A stretch of 64,000 bases of DNA from an uncultured Tateyamaria sp. (GTDB taxonomy: Bacteria > Pseudomonadota > Alphaproteobacteria > Rhodobacterales > Rhodobacteraceae): positions 1 through 64,000 of the forward strand of contig NZ_CANNES010000013.1 in the NCBI RefSeq assembly GCF_947503705.1, given 5' to 3'. The notes beneath the pieces are model-generated. The model did not search any database and was not told the origin of the DNA. It worked only from the letters and a program-made list of their open reading frames with translations. This document shows positions 16,229 to 25,500 of this stretch, piece after piece (the stretch's first letter is position 1; each line of letters opens with the position of its first letter). The translations under genes and the position numbers were made by a program.

Positions 16229-16903
16229 ATGCGCATCACTTTGGTTGAAGATAATACAAGCCTTTCCAAGGGGATAACGTATCGCCTTGAGGATGCGGGC
16301 CATGCTGTGGATGCGCTTGGCGATGGGACAGAGGCGGCGGATTACCTGAAAACGGACGGGGCCGACCTGGTCATTCTGGACATCAACTTGCCCGGGGTCG
16401 ACGGTCTGACCTTGCTGTCGGACATGCGCAAACGGGGGGATTTGCGCCCCGTTATCCTGCTCACGGCGCGGGCGGAAACGCAGGATCGGGTGATCGGTCT
16501 GGATGCGGGCGCTGATGATTACCTCATCAAACCCTTCGAGATGGCAGAGCTTGAGGCCCGTGTCCGTGCCCTATTGCGTCGCCGTCAAGTCCCACAACCG
16601 CAGCTGCGCCCGGTGGGTCAGTTGCAGTATGACGCCAGTGCCCGCCAGCTTTTTGCCGAAGAGGCCGAGATCGACCTGCCCCGCCGCGAAATGTCAGTTT
16701 TTGAATGTCTGCTGGATGCAGGCGGCCGTCTGGTGTCGAAAACCGCAGTGCTGGATCATGTTTACGGCGTGGGTGCTGATATCGAGGAAACGGTGGTCGA
16801 GGTCTATATTTCGCGCCTGCGCAGCCGCCTGAAACCTTACGGCCTCACGATCCGAACACGCCGTGGTCTGGGTTACCAACTGTTGGTCGAGGACACGGAA
16901 TGA
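16229..16903 (+). CDS. OmpR/PhoB-family response regulator, TctD-like
   Basis: A 224-residue DNA-binding response regulator. The receiver domain (1 to about 115) has the acidic pocket Glu7/Asp8 (LVEDN), the phospho-acceptor Asp51 (VILDINLPGVDG), the conserved Thr (LLTARAE) and Lys (DDYLIKPFEM). The C-terminal winged-helix domain (about 130-222) ends with the typical IRTRRGLGYQL. It is the first gene of a two-gene operon with the kinase (ATGA overlap) and divergent from tctC; the TctD/TctE pair is known to control tricarboxylate transport, so it probably activates tctC-tctAB in response to the substrate. Only a weak AGG ribosome site precedes the start. Confidence 0.9.
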   Translation: MRITLVEDNTSLSKGITYRLEDAGHAVDALGDGTEAADYLKTDGADLVILDINLPGVDGLTLLSDMRKRGDLRPVILLTARAETQDRVIGLDAGADDYLIKPFEMAELEARVRALLRRRQVPQPQLRPVGQLQYDASARQLFAEEAEIDLPRREMSVFECLLDAGGRLVSKTAVLDHVYGVGADIEETVVEVYISRLRSRLKPYGLTIRTRRGLGYQLLVEDTE

Positions 16904-18276
16904 GGCCAAATTCGCTGCGCTCGCGACTGATCCTGATCATTCTGCCGCCTTTGTTGCTGATCGCTCTGGTGGCCGCAGTCTGGCAGTTCCGGGGCACCAC
17001 AATCCGGGCAGAAAGCATCTTTGATCGCGGGCTACTATCCGCCGCCCTTGCCATCTCGCGCGATGTGGCGGTGTCGGATGGCGATGCGCTTAGCCCCGCC
17101 ACGCGGCGGTTGGTCAATGACACCTCTGGGGGTGAATTATTTTATCATGTCTATGCCCCCGATGGCGTGTTTGTCACCGGCTATTCGACGCCCCCTGTCC
17201 TACCGCAAAACGCGCCCGCCCCCCTGACCGAACCATTCTATTACGATGGTCGCTATCAGGGTCAGGACGTGCGTGTGCTTCGCTTTCAGGATGTCACCGT
17301 CGTCAGCGGCGTGGCAGGCATTTTCAACATCACCGTCTGGCAGAGCGCCGATGTGCGTCGCAGCTTCGTCCGCGAGGTACTGTCGCGGTCCTTTGGGGTG
17401 ATCATCCTTTTGGTGCTGTGTGTAGCCGTAGTCGTTTGGTTCGGGGTACGGTTGGGCTTGCGCCCTTTGCTGGACCTTGAACAGGCCATCGCCAAGCGTA
17501 CCCCAAGCGAGCTTGAGCCGATCCGCCGCCGTGTGCCCGCAGAGGCCCAAGGGCTGGTGACCACCCTCAACGATCTGCTGAACCGGGTGTCGCGGCGGAT
17601 CAGTTCCAAGGACGAGTTCATCTCGAACGCCGCGCACCAGCTGCGCAACCCTGTCGCCGGCGTGTTAGCCCTGGCCGAGGCGGTGCAAAACGCGCCCAAC
17701 GCGTCTGCCGCCAAGGCGCGCAGTGCCGAGTTGGTCGACGCCGCGCGCGAGGCGAGCAATCTGACGAACAAGCTGTTGTCCTTTGAAAGGGCCAGTGGCA
17801 CCGATTTGCTGAACTCGGGGACACGGCTCGATCTCAAGGCGCTCATCGCTCAGGTGCGCGAGACGTTCAGCCAGCAAAACACTGATCGCGGCGTCATCGT
17901 CACAATGCGCTTGCCCGACACGCCCGTGATGATCCGCGGCGACGCCGTCATGCTGCAAGAGGCGGTGTTGAACCTGATGAGCAATGCTGTGATCCATGGT
18001 GGCCCGGAACTGTCAGAAATCGCTGTGACCCTGACCAAGACACGCGGCACCGCAATCCTGACGGTGCAGGACGACGGGATGGGTATTGCGCCCGACAAAC
18101 ATGTCGAGGCCATCAGCCGTTTCAGTCAGGCCGGTGGCGGGCCCGGCAGCGGCTTGGGTCTGCCCATCGCGCTCAGGGTCATGGAGAACCACGGCGGCGG
18201 GCTTGAGATCCTGGACAATTCACAAGGTGCTTGCATCCGCATCACCCTGCCACTGAACGAGCAGCCCACCCACTGA
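16900..18276 (+). CDS. Sensor histidine kinase, TctE-like
   Basis: A 458-residue membrane kinase. TM1 covers about residues 9-29, a periplasmic sensor of about 130 residues follows (TctE N-terminal type, with the FYYDGRYQGQDVRVLRF stretch), TM2 about 165-185, then the dimerisation domain with phospho-acceptor His246 (ISNAAHQLRNPVAG). The ATPase domain shows the N box (NLMSNAVIHGG), G1 (VQDDGMGI) and G2 (GSGLGLPIA). It should phosphorylate the response regulator just upstream. Its stop lies only 2 nt from the stop of the convergent choV gene, so neither gene has a separate terminator in between. Confidence 0.9.
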   Translation: MRPNSLRSRLILIILPPLLLIALVAAVWQFRGTTIRAESIFDRGLLSAALAISRDVAVSDGDALSPATRRLVNDTSGGELFYHVYAPDGVFVTGYSTPPVLPQNAPAPLTEPFYYDGRYQGQDVRVLRFQDVTVVSGVAGIFNITVWQSADVRRSFVREVLSRSFGVIILLVLCVAVVVWFGVRLGLRPLLDLEQAIAKRTPSELEPIRRRVPAEAQGLVTTLNDLLNRVSRRISSKDEFISNAAHQLRNPVAGVLALAEAVQNAPNASAAKARSAELVDAAREASNLTNKLLSFERASGTDLLNSGTRLDLKALIAQVRETFSQQNTDRGVIVTMRLPDTPVMIRGDAVMLQEAVLNLMSNAVIHGGPELSEIAVTLTKTRGTAILTVQDDGMGIAPDKHVEAISRFSQAGGGPGSGLGLPIALRVMENHGGGLEILDNSQGACIRITLPLNEQPTH

Positions 18277-18278
18277 CG

Positions 18279-19286
18279 CTATTGCGCGATCCGGTTCAGC
18301 ACGCTGGTGCGCGACACGATGCCGACCGGTGCGCCGTCCTCGACCACCTGCAAAACATCCACATCCTGCATCTGTTCAAGGATCGTCTTGACCGGCAGTT
18401 CAACGTCAATCCGTGGGCCATCCGTTGTCCCCGCCACCATCACATCGCGCGCAGTCAGGACGCCCAGCGGGTTCATATGGGCCACGAAATCAGTGACATA
18501 GTCGTTGACCGGATTGGTGAAAATGTCGCGTGGTGTGCCGCATTGCACGATACGCCCCCCTTCCATAATCGCAATGCGATTGCCGATCTTGAAGGCCTCG
18601 TCGAGGTCGTGGCTGACAAAGATGATCGTCCGGTTACGCTCGGCCTGAAGCTCCAGCAACTCATCCTGAAGCCGGGCGCGGATCAGCGGGTCGAGCGCCG
18701 AAAACGGCTCGTCCATCAACAAGATCGGCGCATCGGTGGCAAAGGCGCGGGCCAAACCCACACGCTGTTGCATGCCGCCGGACAACTCGCCCACCAAGGC
18801 ATCGGCCCGGTCGGCCAGTCCGACCAGGGACAGTTCTTCTTCTACGCGCGCATGCCGTTCCTTGACGCCCATGCCGCCCAATTCCAAACCCAGCCCCACA
18901 TTGTCGCGTACGGTGCGCCAGGGCAGCAGGCCGAACTGTTGAAACACCATCGCGACCTGGCTAAGGCGGATGGCCCGCAGGGTCTTTGCATTCGCCGCCG
19001 TCACCGACGTCATGCCATTTGGCCCCGCGACGCGCACATCGCCTCGCACAACCGCATTCAGGCCGTTGACCGATCGCAACAGCGTGGACTTGCCCGATCC
19101 CGACAGGCCCATCAGCACCAGGATCTCGCCTTCTTCAACCTCAAGCGAGCAATTGTGCACGCCAAGAACCTGACCCGTGGCTGCGTTGATCTCTGCACGT
19201 TCCTGGCCCGCATCCATCAGCGGCAGCGCATCCTGCGGTTTGTCGCCAAACACGATGGAGACGTTGTCGAAAATCACCGCGCTCAT
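18279..19286 (-). CDS. choV: Choline ABC transporter ATP-binding protein
   Basis: A 335-residue ATPase of the ProV/OpuAA class. Walker A GLSGSGKST is near 60-68, the Q-loop VFQQFGLLPW, the signature LSGGMQQRVGLARA, Walker B ILLMDEPFSALD and the H-loop VSHDLDEA. The C-terminal extension (about 270-335, VLQVVEDGAPVGIVSR) is a CBS-like half, shorter than the two-CBS tail of osmosensing ProV, as in choline-specific ChoV. It powers uptake through ChoW. Its ATG overlaps the choW stop (ATGA). Confidence 0.9.
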   Translation of the reverse strand: MSAVIFDNVSIVFGDKPQDALPLMDAGQERAEINAATGQVLGVHNCSLEVEEGEILVLMGLSGSGKSTLLRSVNGLNAVVRGDVRVAGPNGMTSVTAANAKTLRAIRLSQVAMVFQQFGLLPWRTVRDNVGLGLELGGMGVKERHARVEEELSLVGLADRADALVGELSGGMQQRVGLARAFATDAPILLMDEPFSALDPLIRARLQDELLELQAERNRTIIFVSHDLDEAFKIGNRIAIMEGGRIVQCGTPRDIFTNPVNDYVTDFVAHMNPLGVLTARDVMVAGTTDGPRIDVELPVKTILEQMQDVDVLQVVEDGAPVGIVSRTSVLNRIAQ

Positions 19287-20134
19287 GACCGGTTCACCCG
19301 CAACATGCGATCAAGGATGATGGCCACAACGACAATCACCAGCCCGCTTTCAAAGCCCAATCCCTTGTCCACGCGGTTCAGTGCGTTCACAACCGGTTTG
19401 CCCAAACCGTTGGCCCCCACAAGGGCCGAAATCACCACCATCGACAACGACAGCATGATCGTCTGGTTCAAACCTGCCATGATCTGTGGAAAGGCAGATG
19501 GCAGTTCGACTTTCCACAAAAGCTGCCGTTTCGTGGCCCCGAATGCCTCAGCCGCCTCGATCAGCGGCGTGGGCGTTTTGGACACACCAAGATGCGTCAG
19601 TCGGATGGGCGCAGGCAAGACAAAGATCACAGTGGCCACGAGACCGGGCACCTCGCCCAAACCAAAGAACACGATGGCCGGGATCAGGTACACAAATGTC
19701 GGCAAGGTCTGCATGATGTCCAGCACCGGCAACACAAAGGAATAAAGCCGCGCGCGGTGCGCCATGGCGATGCCGATCGGCACCCCGATGGCCATGCACA
19801 ACAGGCAGGCCGACAACACCAGTGTCAGCGTTTCGATCGTCTCTTCCCAATAACCCTGATTCAGGATGAAGAGGAAACCCACCGCGATGAAGGCACAGAT
19901 TTTCCAATTGCGTTGCAGCACCCAGGTGACGGCAACGAACAGGGCAATCAGGATCAGGGCCGGGATCGTCTCGAACGTCCACAGGATGCTGTCGGTCATT
20001 GCCTCCAGCAACATGGCCAGCCCGTCAAAGAACCAGATCATGTTGGTTTCCAGCCAGTCAAATGCGGCCTCGGCGGCGTCATCGACAGGGATTTTATAGG
20101 CGGAAATCCATTCGAGGCTGAGGAAGGATTCCAT
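19283..20134 (-). CDS. choW: Choline ABC transporter permease
   Basis: A 283-residue inner-membrane permease of the ProW/ChoW type. The N-terminal soluble helix (MESFLSLEWISAYKIPVDDA) precedes TM segments such as ALILIALFVAVTWVLQ, ICAFIAVGFLFILN and LTLVLSACLLCMAIGVPIGIAM. The coupling motif EAAEAFGATKRQLLWKVELPSA near 200-220 contacts the ATPase. Together with ChoX and ChoV it imports choline as an osmoprotectant precursor or nutrient. A hairpin lies between choX and choW. Confidence 0.9.
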   Translation of the reverse strand: MESFLSLEWISAYKIPVDDAAEAAFDWLETNMIWFFDGLAMLLEAMTDSILWTFETIPALILIALFVAVTWVLQRNWKICAFIAVGFLFILNQGYWEETIETLTLVLSACLLCMAIGVPIGIAMAHRARLYSFVLPVLDIMQTLPTFVYLIPAIVFFGLGEVPGLVATVIFVLPAPIRLTHLGVSKTPTPLIEAAEAFGATKRQLLWKVELPSAFPQIMAGLNQTIMLSLSMVVISALVGANGLGKPVVNALNRVDKGLGFESGLVIVVVAIILDRMLRVNRS

Positions 20135-20163
20135 CAGTCTATACCTTTGTCAAAATGCGAAAA

Positions 20164-20187
20164 GGCAGGCCCGTACACAGGCCTGCC
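20164..20187 (-). terminator. Intra-operon hairpin between choX and choW
   Basis: GGCAGGCC (20164-20171) pairs perfectly with GGCCTGCC (20180-20187) around an 8-nt loop. On the minus strand it is followed by TTTT. It sits between the binding-protein gene and the permease gene, fitting partial termination that raises the amount of ChoX. Confidence 0.72.
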
Positions 20188-20202
20188 CCGATTTCAGGCG
20201 CC

Positions 20203-21126
20203 TTACAGGCCCAATGCAGACTTGGCAGCGGCCATCGCGTCGCCACCGTCGACAGTTGTCACACCGTCAAGCCAGCCATCCAGAGCGCCGGGGTTGGCGG
20301 ACAGCCAAGCGGTTGCCGCATCCGCAGGCTCCGCCCCGTCATTGAGGATCGCGCCCATGATCTCGTTTTCCATGCCCAGCGAGAACTCCAGGTTTTGCAA
20401 GAGCTTGCCCACATTCGGACACTCGGCCACGTAACCGGCGCGCACGTTTGTCGCCACTTCGGCCCCGCCCAGGTTTGGGCCGAACCAGTCATCGCCGCCC
20501 TCAAGGTACGTCATGTCGAAATTGGCGTTCATCGGGTGCGGTTCCCAGCCGAGGAAGATGATCGGCTTGTCACGTTTGCTCAACCGCTCGACCTGCGCCA
20601 GCATCCCCTGTTCGGAGCTTTCAACCAGCTCAAACCCTTTGAGGCCAAAGGCGTCCGCCTCGATCATGTCGAGGATCAAACGGTTGCCGTCATTACCTGC
20701 TTCAATGCCGAAAATCTGAGTGTCCAACGCATCCGCATTGGCGGCGATGGCATCAAAGCTGTCGATGCCCAACGCTGCACCAGCGGCATTCGTGGCCAGC
20801 GTGTATTTCGCGCCTTCCAAGTTTACGCGCACTGTTTCGACCGTGCCTGCCTCACGGTAGGGGGCGATGTCGGCCTCCATCGTGGGCATCCAGTTGCCAA
20901 GGAACACGTCCACATCACCTTTGGCCAGCGAGATATATGTGACAGGCACCGACAGCACTTCGATTTCAGTGTCATAGCCCAGCGCCTCAAGCACCACGGT
21001 CGTGGCGGCGGTGGTGGCGGTGATGTCTGTCCAACCCACATCCGAGAATGTAACGGTACCGCAATCGGCGAGGGCTGGGCCCGCGGCGGCGATGGCCAGA
21101 ACGGAAAGGCTGTTGCGAAGGTTCAT
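20203..21126 (-). CDS. choX: Choline ABC transporter substrate-binding protein
   Basis: A 307-residue periplasmic protein of the OpuAC family. The signal peptide is short (LRNSLSVLAIAAAGPALA, cleavage before DCG). The mature start TVTFSDVGWTDITATTA is characteristic of ChoX, and the ligand region shows FLGNWMPTMEADI and PIIFLGWEPHPMN. Aromatic residues in these stretches form the quaternary-amine box in the known family. First gene of choXWV. About 170 nt separate it from the end of the eCIS locus transcribed in the same direction; I see no clear terminator there. Confidence 0.9.
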   Translation of the reverse strand: MNLRNSLSVLAIAAAGPALADCGTVTFSDVGWTDITATTAATTVVLEALGYDTEIEVLSVPVTYISLAKGDVDVFLGNWMPTMEADIAPYREAGTVETVRVNLEGAKYTLATNAAGAALGIDSFDAIAANADALDTQIFGIEAGNDGNRLILDMIEADAFGLKGFELVESSEQGMLAQVERLSKRDKPIIFLGWEPHPMNANFDMTYLEGGDDWFGPNLGGAEVATNVRAGYVAECPNVGKLLQNLEFSLGMENEIMGAILNDGAEPADAATAWLSANPGALDGWLDGVTTVDGGDAMAAAKSALGL

Positions 21127-21296
21127 TTATGTGTCTCCCACTTGGATTTTGAGCGCGCCCCGGACCGGATCACGCAACAAGGTGACGCGCCGATTTGAGT
21201 AAGTCCAAGTGCGCGCCCCGCTTTTCTGCGGTCAAGCGTATAGGGGGTGTCACGCGAATTAAAGCGCAATTCTGTGGCCTGAGGATGCTTTGACGC

Positions 21297-22526
21297 TCAG
21301 CGCGTCGCCATCCATGCCTGCCATTGCGTGGGCGGCGCCCCGAAACCGGCTGGGAGCGGTTGGCGCAGCACGGCGCAGACCAGCGCCGCCGCGCGGTTGT
21401 TCATCTGCTGCGGCACGTCATTGAGCAATGTGCCCACCATGGTCACAAAGCCCCGATCAGCCCCTTTTTTCAGAGGCTCCGATAAACCCGCGCTGCGGGC
21501 CGTGGCCAGATCGCGCAGACACAACAATACCCTCCGGTCCTCTTGACCAAGCCCCGCGTAGTCCAGTGTCGGCAGGGCCGCCCCTTGCGCCTTGGGTCCG
21601 AGATCTTTCATCCGGTGATGTCCGACGGCCCAAAGGGCCGCGATCCGTATCCGCCAATCGCTGTCTGCCAAACTGGCAGAGACAAGCGCTCGGGCGGCCA
21701 TGTCGTCCGAAATGCCATCGCTGGTGATGGCAGCACACAGCGCCTCCCAACGAAGTTGCGCAGCACTTGCGTTGGCTGGCGCAGCCCGGGGCGGCACAGT
21801 CAGCAACTCGGTCAAGGCAGCTTCGGGGTCCTGGACGATACGGCCACCGCAGGCCTTTTGCAGGGCATGGGCAAGGCGTGGCGCGCTATGCCCGCGAATC
21901 TCGACGTGCGGAACGCCTGCAGCATCTGCATGCCAATCCACCTCAAGACCCAGATCGGGGTGGCGGGTCCAGGATGCAAATGCGGGCGGATCGATTTGCG
22001 CCACGGCATCGCGATCTTGGGTTAGGCCAAAGTCGCCAGCAATTCGTTTGACACACGCCAGCGTAACATCCCTGACGAGGCACCGCGTGCCGGGCATGTA
22101 GGCAATCCGGTGCAGGTCAAAACCGGGCGGTGCTGTAACCGTGGTCGGGATGTGCGTGACCAGAGCAAAGCGGACGTTGCTCAGCACTTCGGAACACGTC
22201 GGAAGGGCCTCAAGACTGTTGTCCAGATAATCCATCGCAATCGCTTCGAGCGTCTCATGGCACCGCTCCACCAGAGCATAGGGGGCATCGTGCGCCTGCC
22301 AGATGACCGCATCCGAACTCGCATCATGAGCGGCCAATTCGCCCCCGACGTTTTGCGGATCGGTCACGAATTGTGCGGGGTTGCGCCGCAGCGCGCTATC
22401 GAGAGACGCCAAAATAGTGGCGAGGGACAAAGTTGTTTCCCCGAAATCCCCGGACAGCAGATCAGCGATGCGATCCGCCGGTCCATCCCCAATCAAGTCA
22501 CCCGATTTTTCGCGCCACCAGCCCAT
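21297..22526 (-). CDS. Hypothetical protein after the giant HINT/GIY-YIG protein; candidate immunity or accessory factor
   Basis: A 409-residue protein I cannot assign. It begins MGWWREKSGDLIGDGPADRI and has a helical N-terminal part, a central alpha/beta segment containing MPGTRCLVRDVTLACVKRI and GLEVDWHADAAGVPHVEI, and an alpha-helical C-terminus with a HEAT-like stretch (ALVSASLADSDWRIRIAALW). No signal peptide or membrane segment. It starts 3 nt after the stop of the giant gene, the last gene of the eCIS locus. In polymorphic toxin systems the gene directly after the toxin is usually its immunity gene, so a cytoplasmic inhibitor of the nuclease domain is the leading guess. It is large for an immunity protein, so a chaperone or loading factor is equally possible. 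Confidence 0.6.
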   Translation of the reverse strand: MGWWREKSGDLIGDGPADRIADLLSGDFGETTLSLATILASLDSALRRNPAQFVTDPQNVGGELAAHDASSDAVIWQAHDAPYALVERCHETLEAIAMDYLDNSLEALPTCSEVLSNVRFALVTHIPTTVTAPPGFDLHRIAYMPGTRCLVRDVTLACVKRIAGDFGLTQDRDAVAQIDPPAFASWTRHPDLGLEVDWHADAAGVPHVEIRGHSAPRLAHALQKACGGRIVQDPEAALTELLTVPPRAAPANASAAQLRWEALCAAITSDGISDDMAARALVSASLADSDWRIRIAALWAVGHHRMKDLGPKAQGAALPTLDYAGLGQEDRRVLLCLRDLATARSAGLSEPLKKGADRGFVTMVGTLLNDVPQQMNNRAAALVCAVLRQPLPAGFGAPPTQWQAWMATR

Positions 22527-22529
22527 CTG

Positions 22530-25500
22530 TCACCTGCAAGGATTGTGCAAATCGGCGTGCCGTTTGATTTGGTCATCGCTGATCGCATGGATGTCATTGA
22601 TCAGGGTGCTGCGCGGATGTTCTTTCTGCAAGCCCCCATTCTGCCGAATGAAATGCTCTTCCCAGATTGCGGTTTCGTAATCTGACCATGTGCCGCTCGC
22701 AAGTTCGCGGACCTCATGTGTTTCGGCCGTCCAGGGCACATCTTGAAGCTGCTTAGACTCTGACCGCAAGTGTTCGGCAAACCGGCCCTGGACGGTCGGT
22801 TTGTTCGTTTTGCCGACATAAAGGATCACAGTCGGGTCGTCTATTCTGACCACGGCATAGATCCGTTGAACCTGCCGGGACGTGCTCTTCCAGTTTGAGG
22901 TGGTCGCATCGCCCGAACCGTTGTGCACGAGGATGCCCGCCTGCCCCACACGGTACACATGATCGGGCGTGACGATCAGGTTCGCTGTTGTGATGCGCCT
23001 GGCACATAGGCGGACGGCGCTGACCTCTACCGGCGCTTTGGCGCCGCACAGTTTCAATCCGGGATAGAGCAAGGCGGCCGGGCGCCAGTGATCTTTGCCA
23101 GGTCCGACCGCAAAGGGGTGACTGCGGGTGGCGACCAAAACTTCCCCGGTCTCAAGCGTGACCTCGACACAGACCGGAGCCTCGCCCCGAATGACTTCTC
23201 GGACGGTGTTCAAGACGCCCTCATAGCCGTCAACTTCGGCGCCGGGCACGGCGTCCTCAATGGCAATGACTGCCCCACGGGAAACCGAAACCGGCGTACC
23301 CAGTTCAAAGCACGGAATGCGCACCGGATCGCCCAGATTATGGGGCTTTGCGTGGTCAAAGGTGCTGCTTTTTCGCCAGCGGTCCATGAGGTTGGCGATG
23401 GATTCGTCAATGATCTGGCGTCGTTCATCCAGCCCTGCGATCCAACGTTGATATTCCGGCTCCATCCTGAGCGTCGCGTCAAGTGCGCGCATCAAGGATG
23501 GGACAGGCGCATCGCCGGTCAGATTGCGATAGGCTGGCCGGTCGAACCGCGTTTGCAACAGGCGAAACGCTTGCTGACGGCGGCCATCCATAAGGAGATC
23601 GAGCGCACGCTCGGCGGTGCCACGCATCTCTGCGCGTAGCCCTTCGTTATCCGCCATCGCATCCAGCACTTCCTTGAGGTTTTCGGTCGGGCCATCAATA
23701 TGGTCAATCTCGGCTTGAAGCAGATCACGCAGTTCCACCGCCTCGTCGAGGTCCGCGCGTACTTGCGCCGCCTCCTGCATGGCCTGCATCCGTTTGGCCT
23801 TTGCGACGGGATCCTCTGCCGTGCCGCGGACGGTCGCTTTTCTTTTCGGTGTTGCCGCCACATAGCCGCGCGCCTCTGCCGCACTGCCCAAATCGGCCCG
23901 AGCCACTTCGCGCATGAACTGCGCCTCAAGGCTCGCAATCTGTTCCAGCACAAGCGCCCGGCGGCGCGGGTCTAATCCATGTTCGGACAGGCGCGTCATG
24001 CGTTCTTCGATGATGCGCGGCAGTTTGGCGACCTCCAGGTTGGCCTCCCACGCGCCCATGTCGCTGGGATCGACAACGGTTCGGTTCATATGGCGCGCGA
24101 TGCGGTTCATGAACATGCGAACACGACCCGACAGGCCCGCATAGCGGCGCATGGCGTCGACCGTGCCCACGTGCAACTGGATGTCGATGGCCCGCGCATT
24201 CGGGCCCACCTGCAAGGCCACCCCCGTTATGTTGCCTTCGCGGTCCCTCTGAGGCACGGCGCGCACCTCGTCCACCCCAAAGGTGGGATCGTTGACCACC
24301 GATACCTCGACGCGGTTGCGCAGCCGCTGTGGCAACGCCTCGGCCGGGTTGACGGTCCGCCCGCGCGTGCCAGGGGCCACGATGTCGCGCAAGGACGGCC
24401 CAATGCCCGCGATGGCAGAGGCCGGCGCCCCTTCGCGGATGATGATCACCGCCTGTCCTTCGTGCACGTGGACAAAGGCATCGCCAAAGTTGCCACCGTT
24501 GTAGCGTCTGAACTCCGCCCCGTTCACATGGATGATCGGCACATCAGCCACCGCGCCCCGTTCGCGTGGCGGGATCTCGGACAGCAGAGCGCGACGCGCA
24601 TGCCGCTGCGCGCTGCGGATCACATCGGCGTGGTCGCTGTTGGCGGCAGCATAGCTTTCCACATAGCGGGCAAAGTCGCCGGGCGAGGCGCCCGGATTGG
24701 CGTGGCGCCAGTGGCGCAGGTTCCGTTCATGCACCTGCGTTGGCGTGAATGGGTCGGTGTGGACCATCCGGCGCACCCCACGATTAGCAAGATTGCCAGC
24801 GGCCCCCATGATCACGCCGTCGCGCAGATTTGTCAGCGATGCCTCCAACGTGCCGCGCATGATGTTGACCCCGACATTGCCATGCCGCCAATTCTGTTCG
24901 TTCAGCAGGTTGGCCGTCATCGTGGTGGGGATGGCCGAAGCCGCATCTATGGCTTGCGACCGAGCATATTGCCGCCCGGCCCCATGCAGCCGCTGCGAGA
25001 CGCTTTCGCTTAGCCCCTCCCGAGCACTGGCCCTTGCGGTTTGCTGCGCCGCTGCCCGCAAACCAACACGTATGGATTGGCGGCTGATGGCGCTGACCTC
25101 TTGCATCACCCCCGACAACATCACGCGCGCATTCTGTAAAAGCGCACCACCCTTGAGCAAGCCGGCCGTTGCCATCGTCACCGCCAGATCGACAAGGCCC
25201 ACGGCGATATCGGTGCCCAGTTCTTCCATGCCGTAAGCGCCGCCCTTGATCGCTGCCTTGGCCGCGATACCGCTAACCGTGCCGACGATTGAGCCGCTCA
25301 GCGCGATGGCTGCCCCCAACGCAGGCGACAAGGTCCCCCCCGAGAGCACTGTCGCCACGGCGGCCACCACGATGACCACGGCGCTGACCACATAGCCCAG
25401 CACGGTAGTGAAGGTGTCGGCATAGGAATCCACCCGGTCCCTCTGGGCCTGTATGGACGTGCTGACCCGCCCCTTTTGGTCGTTGAAGCTGGCCGTGATG

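Noticed and set aside
18231-19745. Long plus-strand open frame (504 codons) across choV and choW
   Set aside because: It lies antisense to two clearly recognisable transporter genes. Its translation is rich in His, Gln and Arg with no domain, as expected from a high-GC shadow frame.
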